NCBI GenBank assembly: GCA_905221605.1
Contig: CAJNDS010002279.1
Location: 1,090,084-1,154,083 of the forward strand
DNA: 64,000 nt
Reading direction: 5' to 3'
Source: Symbiodinium natans
Lineage: Eukaryota > Sar > Dinophyceae > Suessiales > Symbiodiniaceae
The notes beneath the pieces were generated by a model. That model was not told where the DNA came from. It ran no database searches and saw only the letters and a list, made by a program, of their open reading frames with translations. A program made the translations under genes and the position numbers. Positions 35,060-44,979 of this stretch are shown here, one piece after another; position 1 is the first letter of the stretch, and every line of letters begins with the position of its first letter.

Positions 35060-36010
35060 CAGTATCACCAAACTTGAACTGATATGCATTGTTCCCTTCT
35101 GCAGGAATCAATACATTCATATCCCCATGGTCCAAAAAGGCTCCATACCCATTGATGCAGCGCACTAGACCCATGAGCTCATCTCCCTCTTGATAGCAAT
35201 GTGGCCCAGGTGACTCCAAGGCTCCCGCTCGGGGCACTTTCTTTACACGCTCTTCAGAAACCATCTCTGTATCATCGGCTCCTGGCGCATCCTTTGTCTT
35301 CACCTTTGGGTCACACTGCTCGTCCTGCTCCACGAGTCCCACAAGCTCATCTTTTTTGTGCTCCTGGATTTCAGGACCTCCCTTTTTCTCCGCCAACGGC
35401 TTTGCCTCATCTGCTGTAGTTCGCTCGGTGTCGACTTCCGGTGAACTTCCAGACGGCAACGCTTCTCCCTTCATGGGAGTGGACCCATCATTGGAGTCCT
35501 TTGTCTCACCTTCTGCAGCAGGCAAATCTTCTTCCACTGCAGGGCAATTGAGTCGATCATCCACGGCAGGCACGCTTTCTTCCACCGCAGGCTCCTTTGG
35601 TTCCATGGCCTCCAAAGGAGAATTTCCACCATCATTGACTACAGCTGCCTCATTGGCTCCGGTGTAGCCCTTGTCATTTCGTTCCTCGCTGCTAACTTCA
35701 GGTTGCACCAGTGCGTCCACCTGTGAACCTCCATCATCAGCTGCTGCGGAGACCTGCGCCCCATTGTTGCAGTCGCCCGTGGAACGTACCACCACATGCA
35801 CCTCAACCCGTGCTTCCTTCGCACTCCAGGTAATATCTGCCGCATCAACCCGCGCATCATTGGCGCTCCAGGCCTCATTTTTCAGATCATCCGTGTCTCC
35901 AGCTATTCCAGAAGCTTCTTTTTCCCTTTGAATGGCAGAATTCTTGGCACCAAACGAAGAGACCTCCTCAGTCGTAACACACAACTTTTTCTCTCCATCC
36001 TCCGAATCTC
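34975..36010 (-). CDS. Opposite-strand open block with S1-like fold motif
   Basis: The minus strand is open from about 36010 down to 34740, but protein-like content stops near 34975. It is very acidic and, near its end (about 35190-35040), contains LMGLVRCINGYGAFLDHGD, then FGDTVNGTVKRVEDDGTIIL, the pattern of an S1/OB RNA-binding fold. The plus strand here has only broken frames. The simplest reading is that this part of the element's gag-like gene has been inverted; an antisense gene is the alternative. Confidence 0.5.
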
Positions 36011-36161
36011 CAGCGGACCAATTGGAGGCTCTCTGGAGAAGGATGGACGACGATGCGGATGAGGAGGTGGATCCTTCGACAGCGATGCTGGAAGTTCTTG
36101 GACTAGAGGATGCGGTGCTTGATCAAGGGAACAATGAATCCCTTATTCCCGTTGAAGATGA
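36011..36161 (+). CDS. Element 2 coding segment between blocks
   Basis: The plus frame resumes with SPADQLEALWRRMDDDADEE and runs to about 36160 as acidic protein in a different frame from both neighbours. A shift of one base near 36160 would connect it to the CCCH frame. It may be a frameshift mutation or an unrecognised splice. Confidence 0.4.
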
Positions 36162-38153
36162 GGTGAGACAAGCGGTGACACTGGAGGGAAGGGCAAAGCG
36201 CCAGAAGTTTCTCCGGAAGAGGAGAAATCCAGTGGGTCATCCAGACTGGCGGACACAAGGATTTTCTTGTGGTCAGTGTACTCCCGCGTGGCTTCGAATT
36301 TCTCTATGCAGGACCGCACTACTGGTAAGATCTTTGACAGCACCAAAGGATATCCTGGTGAAGGACCAAACAATGATGACAATCCTTCCTCTAAGGGGAA
36401 CTTTCCCTGGATTTCAGAAGACTACCTCGACGAAGTGGTGTCAAAAAAGATGGAAAGGTCTTCAGAGATGGATGGGTTTGTTCCGGGAAGTGAGGGATCA
36501 TTGGAAAAGGTAGAGGTGGAGAATGTCACTGCCTCTAAAATTCTTATGGCTCTTTGGAAGAAGGGACATAGAGTTGGGTTTAGAAGGTTGCGTCGTTTGA
36601 ATGCATCTGGATGCAAGGTTGGAGCAATGAAACGTCCAATCAAAAGGGTGCAGAAGATTGGCGCTAGGAAGGCCTTCATGAAGATGTTCAATGTTTTTGG
36701 ATCGTCTCAGCATGGCTCAGGAGTTGGCGGAAAACCGATCATGAAGGTGGTAGGACCAAGGCCAGGTTTTCCAGCTGTACTCCAAGCACCAAATACTGAT
36801 AGCACGTCGGGTGAAGGGAGCAGTCCCCAGGTACATGGCAATGTTCATGTAGAGCACAGTCGCCCTATGGACCGGTATGAGGCAGAGCGCTTGGAGAAGA
36901 GGAAGAAGGGTTTCTGCTATTGGTTTGGCAAAGGGAAAGATCGCTGCAAATTTGGTGACGACTGCAAATTCATCCATTCCGAAGATGATGTGGTGCTACA
37001 TTCATATTGGTGCAAATACTATGTGGCAGGGAGAGAATGTTTCGCTGGAAAGGATTGTGGGTTCTCGCATGATGCAACTGGTGTGAGGTGCGTCCAGTTT
37101 GCTCGGTCTGGGAAGTGTCGATTTGGTGACAGGTGTGTCTTCGAGCATGGTGTTCCGTTGGAAAAACAGAGGCCAAGGTCTCCAAGGACGCCCCCAAGGG
37201 ATGGTCCAAGGAGAAAGTCTGGTGCAAATGGTGGAGAAAAGGAGATCCCTCCTGAACAGTTCGATGATGATGAGGAGGATTTTATGGTTTATGACGAAGA
37301 GACCAAGATGACGGAACTGTTGATGGAGGCGATTTCATTTCTCTCCGGTGGCAAGCCAGATTTGGCTCGAGCAGAGGCGGACCCATTGTTCAAACTCCTG
37401 AAGTTCACTGGAGATGCTGACCAAATGGATCAAGTATGGGTTTCGTGGACCACTGAAATGTTGTCAGTGCTGGAACTTCTCGAAGTAGTGAAGTCGTACG
37501 ATGTTTCGCTCGCGGAGGTGGAAGAATGGGTCAATGACCTGAGGATATGGTATGAGCGAGCCAATTTGGGAGAAGAAAAGGATCCCAAAAAAGGGAAAAA
37601 GAGGTCCCTAGAAGGGGAGTCCAGCAAAGATATTCCTGCCGAAAAAGAAGTGGTTGAGACTTCGGAGACGGAGGTTGCCGTTGAGGAGGAGAAGAAAAAG
37701 GTAAAAAAGAAGAGGAAAGCTGCAGCTATCGAAGATCCTTATACCCTTATGGTTCCAAAGCCGAAGAAGATGCCGGCGATCATTGAGAAGGGTGGATCAT
37801 CATCCAATGTGGTGGTTTCTGCAGTGGAAAAAGCCTCAAAAGCGCGCACAAAGTCAAATGTCGGTGGAAAGACAAAGAAGAAGGAGAAAAGTCAGAGTCC
37901 CAAAAAAGAAGAGGTGGTAATGGTGCAAGATCCTGAGGAAAAGGATCGTCCATCCGATGCGGAGGCACCAGGGTCTGCCAATGCGAATGAAGAGCTGGAT
38001 CAATCTTGCCAGGCGATTGAGGATGCGAAGAGAGAAGGATTGGTATCCTCAATTCAAAGGGGCATACAGGATCCTATTCTTACAGTTTCGGACCTGGAGT
38101 ATATTCTGCTGCAACTTCACCTCAAGATTGCCAACAATCGGAAAAAGAAGTGA
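36162..38153 (+). CDS. Element 2 CCCH zinc-finger gag-like protein
   Basis: The frame is open from 36162 (just after a TGA). The first in-frame ATG is near 36306 (MQDRTTGKI). Three consecutive CCCH fingers lie at 36917-36977, 37013-37070 and 37090-37147 (C-x8-C-x5-C-x3-H spacing in the first and third, for example CVQFARSGKCRFGDRCVFEH). Downstream are an acidic helix region and Lys-rich clusters (KKVKKKRK) that look like nuclear-localisation or RNA-binding tracts. CCCH fingers bind single-stranded RNA, so packaging of element RNA is a plausible role. Confidence 0.7.
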   Translation, partial: GETSGDTGGKGKAPEVSPEEEKSSGSSRLADTRIFLWSVYSRVASNFSMQDRTTGKIFDSTKGYPGEGPNNDDNPSSKGNFPWISEDYLDEVVSKKMERSSEMDGFVPGSEGSLEKVEVENVTASKILMALWKKGHRVGFRRLRRLNASGCKVGAMKRPIKRVQKIGARKAFMKMFNVFGSSQHGSGVGGKPIMKVVGPRPGFPAVLQAPNTDSTSGEGSSPQVHGNVHVEHSRPMDRYEAERLEKRKKGFCYWFGKGKDRCKFGDDCKFIHSEDDVVLHSYWCKYYVAGRECFAGKDCGFSHDATGVRCVQFARSGKCRFGDRCVFEHGVPLEKQRPRSPRTPPRDGPRRKSGANGGEKEIPPEQFDDDEEDFMVYDEETKMTELLMEAISFLSGGKPDLARAEADPLFKLLKFTGDADQMDQVWVSWTTEMLSVLELLEVVKSYDVSLAEVEEWVNDLRIWYERANLGEEKDPKKGKKRSLEGESSKDIPAEKEVVETSETEVAVEEEKKKVKKKRKAAAIEDPYTLMVPKPKKMPAIIEKGGSSSNVVVSAVEKASKARTKSNVGGKTKKKEKSQSPKKEEVVMVQDPEEKDRPSDAEAPGSANANEELDQSCQAIEDAKREGLVSSIQRGIQDPILTVSDLEYILLQLHLKIANNRKKK

Positions 38154-38510
38154 TTGGATGGTATGGATGAAGGGATGGTTTTTCTCTTTCTGGAGACCGG
38201 TGCGCTGGAACAGCCAATGTGCTGACAATGTGGTGGTTACTATTAAGGGTATGGAAATCCCTGATAGTAGGAGTCAGTAGCTTTTCGCGTAGCGAAGACC
38301 ACGGTTTGTGGTGAAGAAGGCCAAGGAGTCTTCAGTGATGAGAGGATCAAGGTGAAAAAAGATTCTCTATGGGTAGTAGGTTAGCCAATGTGCTATAATT
38401 CCGTCCTGGAAGACGTTAAACCACAATTTGCATTTCAAGCAGCTGGCTGCTGCCGTAATGGCAGTTTTTGGCCAAAAGATCTGCATCTCCAATGTGTCCT
38501 AGGAAATCCT
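38154..38510 (+). other. Element 2 3' non-coding region
   Basis: About 350 bp between the last stop codon and the polypurine tract, with no open frame of note. Confidence 0.6.
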
Positions 38511-38523
38511 AGGACAGGGGGAG
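38511..38523 (+). other. Polypurine tract of element 2
   Basis: AGGACAGGGGGAG immediately precedes the 3' LTR, in the position where plus-strand synthesis is primed. Confidence 0.8.
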
Positions 38524-38810
38524 TGCGGAGCTGCAATTGGTATTGTAGAAAGGAGTTAGTGTTGGAAGTTGGAAGGGTTAATGAACCCGGTAATCGTATT
38601 TGGCTCAAGATGGGCTTGAACAGAAAGCCACAAGTTCAAAAAGTCGTGCCTGGGTTCTTAGGGTTTGGTAAGGGTGTGGATTCCTTCCCCCTTTCCTTCC
38701 CCCCTGGGTTGCTCTTATCCGTGTTCTTGGTTGTTTCTTGGTTCGATCTGGGAAATATAAGTTCAGGGCGATCAGGGGAGTTGATTTCCTTCCTTGGTTG
38801 TCCCCCCGTA
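38524..38810 (+). repeat. 3' LTR of element 2
   Basis: 287 bp, same ends as the 5' LTR. Differences seen: C for A in AAAAGTCGTGCC and C for T in GGGCGATCAGG. Followed by CCCTA, the right target duplication, then a CCCTAAA array. Confidence 0.95.
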
Positions 38811-38920
38811 CCCTAAACCCTAAACCCTAAGCCCTAAACCCTAAACCCTAAACCCTAAACCCTAAACCCTAAACCCTAAACCCTAAACCCTAAACCCTAA
38901 ACCCTAAACCCTAAACCCTG
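38811..38920. repeat. CCCTAAA array
   Basis: About 15 units, continuous with the target array into which element 2 inserted. Confidence 0.97.
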
Positions 38921-40300
38921 AGCAGCAGCTGTGCTGAGCTCGCAGCATCACACAGTCACAGTGTTCGGCTGAGCTCGTAGCCTGCAGATCAAAGCGGTTC
39001 GATTTAGTGCATGTTTAGGTAATTAGGTAGAAAGGATTTCGGGTTTCGGGCTGAGGTTTTCTTCGGGTTTGGGATTTAAGTTGGTGAGCTCTGGGCTGCG
39101 AGACGTCTGCAGTGCACCCTCAAGTCTCAAGCCTCGTCCAAACCCCAACCCGAAACCCCAAACCCAAACCTGCAACATAAACGGTGCACGTCGATATCTG
39201 AGCTCGACTCCTTGCAGCTCGATGTCGACCTTTGCAATGCAGTTGACGCCAGCTTCGAGTGTAGTCAGGCCTAAGCTTTCGGATGTTTTTTTTGGAAACC
39301 CTTGCGACTTCTTGAAGTGAAACCCGAGCCCACACTTCAACAGCTGTGCTCCATGCACCTTCGTATCTCTACAGCCGTGGATTATAAGGATTAGGGTAAG
39401 TTTCAAGTTTAAACTGAAGTTGAGCCAGGTGTTTTTATAGCTATAGGTTATAGACTTAAAGGGCTTAAAGTTTGGGGTTTGTGCTTTGGAAATCAGGGTC
39501 TAAAGTTTTGGGAGTTTAGGGTTTCGACTGAGATGCTCTCAGATCGGAGTTGCTGGGCGGCCGCACAAAATCGCAGAGATCGAGATCGATCGCCAGCAGC
39601 ATGCACCTGCCACATATCTTTGCTGTATATTTAAAGTATATGTTTACGACATGTGATATCTAGACTCTTCTTCGGTCAGATATTTCAAGGCCACACACTC
39701 GGACGCCACAAGCACTTGCAAGCCCAAACCAATAAGCTGCATGCAGCAGGCCTCGATCGACATCCATGGAAAACGAAGAATGATCGAGATCACCGTGTCC
39801 ACCTGCCGCAGAATTCGCAAACCCTAAGAACCCTAAACCCTAAACCTTATGCCAAGCTCCCTAAGGAGAAGCATGCTCGATGCTATCACAGCCTGCGAGG
39901 ACGGACAACAAAACTGCCCATGCATCTGCACCTGCCGAGCATAGTATACGTTTCTGCAGCAACATTCAAGAAATGACCTGCTCATATGTTGACAGAGTGA
40001 GAGATCTACACTTCCACTTCCCGCGCCTCGGCCAGCTAAAAACGCATGGCCCCAAACAAATTCAAAACAAATTACTGTACAAAAACTTCAGCAAACATGC
40101 AAGCCATGCATACGACATACGAGCCATGCACGTGCACAGATCCATGAAGCAAAATGGTCAAAACTTGGAAAAACACGCAGCATGCATGCAGAAGTTTTCC
40201 GTTTCTCGCAACCCTTCCGTGTTCTGTACAAAATCAGAGCTTTCGATCAAGCACAAACTATAGTCTTGCAGTACATGTTTTAGGCGCTTGCAGAGCACCA
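38921..40300. other. Unique interval, no gene recognised
   Basis: Open frames of up to 127 codons lack recognisable motifs. Rich in TGCATGCA words. Contains a few degenerate telomere units near 39020-39060 and 39820-39850. Confidence 0.4.
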
Positions 40301-41367
40301 TCAGGACAAAAGTTTAATCGCAGCGGCTGCAGGCCGCTTCAACACGTTTGCATTTCTACATGCTGTCTTCGTCGCTTCCCAGGCCTCTGCCACCGAGCTA
40401 TACTTACTCCATGAATGCTGACCCTTGGCTTTCACAGGTTTTTTGATCCAAAAAGCACGACTCCGCATCAAAACATCGATCACCCCCTGCTCGTTGTCAA
40501 GGTGGATGCACCAACTGTGCTTCCCCTTGTGGATCTCCGGTTCGGCCACGCCTCTTGTGGTAGATCTTCCAAGCTATATCCATGCCACGTCTTCCTCTCT
40601 GCATCCAAAGGGCCCTTTTCACCCGCATCTGCAGACTCATCGGCCTGCAGAGCGGACTCTGCATCATCTTCAGAGTCGACATGCACACACACACATCCTT
40701 GGCATCGATATCCTCAGCACTGATCGCTGCTGGATCATCACCTGCAGGATCCTGTGCACCATCATCCATCTTGCCCTCCCTATCACGGTCATCATCAACA
40801 GCTGCAGGTTTGGCTTTCGCCTTCGCTCTCTTCTTGGGCTTATTCTTCTCTAGATTCACATTGGGCACTTTGCTTTTGAAAGCTTTTTCAGAACCGAACT
40901 GCACCAGGCAAAAGCCCGTCAGACCGGCAACCATACTGGCCTTTTCGACAGATCCATCTGCACGTGCTCACATACTTCTTGCCATCGAAGTACAGTCAGA
41001 GATCGGCTGCTGCTGGGGGCAGAGCCGGTGTCAGGGCAAGTGTTCTCGGCATCTGACTCTTGGATCGACATCACGTCGCTGCAGTTACTAGCTGCTGCGG
41101 GGATCTTACAATCTATGTGCAGCAAAAATTGCTGCAGCAGAGTTGGCATCTTCACATGAGCCGCCACCAACTCATCCAAGTCTGCTTTCTGGCAGCTCTC
41201 GGGCTTAAATTTTTTGCAGTTGAGGTGGAAGTTTCATAAGATCCTTTGCGGATAGCTATGCCGTCTGCGAATTTTCTCAAGCCCCCTTGAGAATCATTTC
41301 TCGAGCCCCCTTCTGAAGCCTCCCTAAAATCGAATTTGAGAAAGCCTCTCTTCTCGCCCCCCTTCAA
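40301..41367 (-). pseudogene. Broken gene of an unknown dinoflagellate-type protein
   Basis: Protein-like minus-strand segments follow each other in different frames with no room for introns: a charged segment (41367-40919, including LVAAHVKMPTLLQQFLLH), a Lys/Ala-rich basic stretch (EKNKPKKRAKAKAKPAA), an acidic stretch (VDSEDDAESALQADESADAG) and a C-terminal piece (HSWSKYSSVAEAWEATKTAC). At least two frame changes within 40480-40700 suggest a decayed gene. The last segment resembles Trp/Ser-Phe repeat domains seen in Symbiodinium proteins, from memory only. Confidence 0.45.
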
Positions 41368-42260
41368 GCTCTTCTCGCCTTTATTGTTCGCCTTCCCCCC
41401 CTTGGAGACCCTCTGCGAAAAAGAGTCGTTTCACACCAACTTCAAGAAGGCGAACAACTTTGTGTCTTTGGGCCGAGCCCACGAAGATCTTACATTCGTC
41501 ATGCATGCTGTGTGACAACCGGACAACTGACAGGTGCAATGGGCCTCTGGACGCAGCTGCCACCTGTAGTGACAGCAGGCGTGAGGGATCAAAAAGCCAT
41601 GGTGCAGATTCCCTTGTCTGCTGCCCGGTTGTGGTTCACAGCGTGCTACATGGCTTTGGACGAACGGTTTTTGCCGCTGCCGAGCAAGCCACAGGTCTGC
41701 TCAAGATCGTTTTGCCCGCCAGATTCTTATCACCAGCTCCATGGCCTGCAGAAGCGCATGTCTGCTTGACCTCCATGCCTCGTCGTGCTCCTTTTGTGGG
41801 TTCTTTGCGGATTCGAACTTCGCCAACCCTCCGACGTTTCAGACGTCTCAGACGGAGCCAGTCTTGTTGGACTCTACATAACAGGTGAAACAAAGTCAGT
41901 GCGTGCAAACACCAAAACACACCACGCAACCTCAAAAGCAAAGAAAAGAAGAAAACAAAGCAAGCAAAGGCACTGAACGACCAGGTAACCCCACGCACTC
42001 AGCACTCAAAGGCATGCAGAAAAGTCGCAAAATCTGCGAGATTCTCAAATGCGCGACAAAGCAAGAAATCACAAAGCGAAGAGCAACCTGCCTGCACGCC
42101 CATGTTTTGTTTTTGTTTTGGGACATGATGTGCTCCACGCAAGTTTGCCCGGCTTAAACACGGCGGCGGAAAGTTTGGAAAAGCGCAGCTCCCCCATTTG
42201 CAAACACAATGCTTGTGTTTACCTCTTCAACTGTGTCTAAATCCAAAGCACTGAGGGAGC
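41368..42260. other. Unique interval, no gene recognised
   Basis: Short frames on both strands with no motif. A tract near 41885-42090 is rich in AAGCAAAG/CACAAAG. Confidence 0.4.
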
Positions 42261-42262
42261 TT

Positions 42263-42500
42263 CATCCTCCCCTTCGAAGCCTTCGAAGCCTTCGAAGCCT
42301 TCGAACCCCCCCCCTTCGTTCTCACCGAAACCTTCAAAGCTCCCTTTCTTCTCACCTTCGAAGCCTTCAAAAGCCCCTTCATCCTCACCTTTCGAAGCCT
42401 TCGAAGTCCCCCTTGAAGCTTTCCTTCGAAGCTCTCACCCTTCGAAGCCTTCGAACCCCCCCTTCGTCCTCACTCTTCGAAGCCTTTGAAGCCCCCTAAA
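42263..42500. repeat. TTCGAAGCC repeat, left cluster
   Basis: CCTTCGAAGCC units mixed with CCCCTTCGTCCTCACC, the same composite unit as at 43606-44400. Separated from that array by the 85-bp satellite. Confidence 0.9.
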
Positions 42501-43585
42501 TTCCACCCCCCTCGAATCTTGATTTGTTTTTTGTATTTTATTATTCGAGAAATCAGAGGAGGAGAGAGAGGAATTTATTCGAAATTCCACCTCCCTCGAA
42601 TCTTCTTTTTTTTTCGTATTTCATTTTTCGACAATTCAGAGGAGAAGGGAGAAGGGAATGTATTCTAAATTCTACCCCCCTCGAATCTTCTTTTGTTTTG
42701 TTTTGTTTCATTGTTCGAAGATTAGAAGAGTCTTTAATCTAAATTCCACCCCCCTCGAATCTTGTTTTGTTTTGTGTTTCATTGTTCGAAAATCAGAGGA
42801 GTAAGAGACGAGACTGTTTTTGTTTTTAGAAGTAAAGAGCGGGGGGGTTGGGGGGGGCGCAGGCCCCCCCATTTATTTCTTGTAAAGTGGGAGGAAGGGG
42901 AGAAGAGAGAAGGGATTATATTTTAAATTATATAGAGACGAGGCAGTTGGAGGAAGGGAGAAGAGAGAATGTGGAGTGGGGGAAAGGAGAAGAGAGAAGG
43001 GAATGTATTCTAAATTCCACCCCCTTCGAATCTTTTTTGTTTTTTGTATTTCATCTTTCGAAAAATTAGAGGAGAAGAGAGAAGGGAATTTATTCTAAAT
43101 TCCACCCCCCTCGAATCTTCTTTTGTTTTTTGTATTTCTTTATTCGAAAAATCAAAGGAGTCGTGACGAGACGGTTTTTGTTTATAGAAGTAGACTTTAT
43201 TTTAAATCACAGACGAGGGAGTGGGAGGAAGGGAGAAGCGAGAATGCGGAGTGGGAGGAAGGCAGAAGAGAGAAGGGAATGTATTCTAAATTCCACCCCC
43301 CTCGAATCTTGTTTTGTTTTTTGTATTTCATTACCCGAGAAATCAGAGGAGGAGAGAGAAGGGAATTTATTCTAAATTCCACCCCCCTCGAATCTTCTTT
43401 TGTTTTTCGTCTTTCATTCTTCGAAAACTCAAAGGAGAAGGGAGAAGGGAATGAATTCTAAATTCTACCCCCTCGAATCTTCTTTTGTTTTTTTGTTTCA
43501 TTTTTCGAAGATCAGAGGAGTAGAGACGAGAGTGTTTTTGTTTCTGGAAGTGGAGAGCGGGGGGATTGGGGGGGGCGCAGCCGTG
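42500..43585. repeat. Satellite with about 85-bp unit
   Basis: At least nine copies of a unit containing CCACCCCCCTCGAATCTT, then T-rich TTTTGTTTTTTGTATTTCAT, then TTCGAAAAATCAGAGGAG and AGAGAGAAGGGAA. Copy starts are near 42503, 42586, 42671, 42745, 43014, 43100, 43292, 43378 and 43464. A higher-order pattern is visible: three or four units followed by a longer GAGACGAG...GCGGGGGG segment occurs twice (after 42745 and after 43464). Confidence 0.85.
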
Positions 43586-43605
43586 AGACTCTGGAGATGC
43601 CCCCG

Positions 43606-44316
43606 TCTCTCACCTTCGAAGGCCTCGAAGCCCCCTCCCCTTCGTCCTCACTCTTCGAAGCCTTCGAAGCCTTCGTCCTCACCCTTCGAAGCCTTCGAAG
43701 CCCCCCCCCCCTTCGTCCTCCCCTTCGAAGCCTTCAAAGCCCCCTTCGTCCTCGCCTTCGAAGCCTTCGAAGCCCCCCCCCCTTCGTCCTCACCCTTCGA
43801 AGCCTTCAAGCCCCCTTCGTCCTCACCTTCGAAGCCTTCGAAGCCTTCGAAGGCCCCCCCCCCTTCGTCCTCCCCTTCGAAGCCTTCGAAGCCCCCTTCC
43901 TCCTCACCTTCGAAGCCTTCGAAGCCCCTTCGTCCTCGCCCTTCGAAGCCTTCGAAGCCTTCGTCCTCACCCTTCGAAGCCTTCGAAGCCTTCGAAGCCT
44001 CACCCTTCGCCTTCGAAGCCTTCCCCCCCCCCTTTCGTCCTCCCCTTCGAAGCCTTCGAAGCCCCCTTCGTCCTCACCTTCGAAGCCTTCGAAGCCCCTT
44101 CGTCCTCACCTTCGAAGCCTTCGAAGCCTTCGAAGGCCCCCCCCCCTTCGTCCTCCCCTTCGAAGCCTTCGAAGCCCCCTTCCTCCTCACCTTCGAAGCC
44201 TTCGAAGCCCCTTCGTCCTCGCCCTTCGAAGCCTTCGAAGCCTTCGTCCTCACCCTTCGAAGGCTTCGAAGCCTTCGTCCTCACCTTCGAAGCCTTCGAA
44301 GCCTTCAGACCTTCCG

Positions 44317-44349
<33 letters not shown>

Positions 44350-44400
44350 TTCGACCCTTCGGCTTCGAAGGCTTCGAAGGCTTCGAAGCCCCCTTCGCCG
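43606..44400. repeat. Large CTTCGAAGC array, open in several frames
   Basis: About 800 bp of CCTTCGAAG units (9 bp) punctuated by CCCCCTTCGTCCTCAC. Since the core is 9 bp, frames stay open for hundreds of codons, giving FEA, SKP and LRS tripeptide repeats on one strand and GFE, ASK and LRR on the other. Blocks of about 290-300 bp recur nearly exactly (43780-44000 against 44070-44290), showing secondary duplication. A run of 33 C at 44317-44349 lies near the right end. Confidence 0.9.
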
Positions 44401-44565
44401 AAGGGTAACGGGATGCAGCCCCAACCGAGGTCATCAGTCGATAGTCCGCAGCTTCACCTTTGTAAATTTCATTTTAACTTTGTTGAGCAAAGGAGGAACA
44501 TGCAAATTCAGAAAAACAAAAATGCAAAGTCATTGAAAGCGAAGCCTCGTGGTGTTTCACCTGGT

Positions 44566-44900
44566 TTAGAGCCCCACTCGACCAACTTGGCAAGAGAAGC
44601 CCCAGGATTCGGACCAATGAAGACATGCTGCAAGGGCAACGGAACCACCTAAAAGCCCAAGAGCTTTCTTGAGGTCGCTAATAAGCTCCTCCACCTTTTC
44701 AGCAATCATATTTTGACTTTGTGACTTTGCCCGCTTGTCCTGCAGTGCCAAAAAAGATCCAATTATCAGGGTTTCCTTACCACTGCGCATTGCATCGCTG
44801 ATGTTTTTCGCTGTTGCCGACATTCCAGGTGTTCGCAATGCACAGTTTCCGCAATGCTGTGTTGCAGTGATCCGGAGCCCGACTGCTGGCGTTTTGAGAC
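44566..44900 (-). CDS. Hypothetical protein fragment
   Basis: The minus-strand frame encodes about 110 residues with protein-like composition, including NMIAEKVEELISDLKKALG and an upstream AMRSGKETLIIGSFLALQD. The stop codon is at 44566. No family is recognised and no upstream exon was identified. It may be the last exon of a gene or a relic. Confidence 0.3.
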
Positions 44901-44979
44901 TTGATCCTCTGTTTGGACCGCATGGCACGGCAATGAGCGCGGGAGACAACCTCCAGCCTTCTTTTTGGCGTGGCGACAC

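Larger units (their letters stand above)
33456..38810 (+). mobile_element. Copia-type non-autonomous LTR retrotransposon (element 2)
   Basis: Paired 287-bp direct repeats, an adjacent primer site complementary to the initiator tRNA-Met anticodon arm, a polypurine tract before the right repeat and 5-bp CCCTA flanks define an LTR element inserted in a CCCTAAA array. The interior encodes WW-like and CCCH zinc-finger proteins. No reverse transcriptase, RNase H, integrase or aspartic protease motif was found, so movement would need enzymes in trans. The LTRs differ at two positions that I can see (about 99.3 percent identical), so insertion is recent. Confidence 0.9.

Noticed and set aside
39653-40263. 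107- and 127-codon plus-strand frames
   Set aside because: No motif and ordinary composition; length is not exceptional for this base composition.
42500-43585. CRISPR array
   Set aside because: The 85-bp units are contiguous diverged satellite copies with no unique spacers, in an apparently eukaryotic genome.
43400-44652. 378- and 351-codon proteins
   Set aside because: They are alternative frames of the 9-bp TTCGAAGCC repeat; no start context or non-repeat domain supports a gene.
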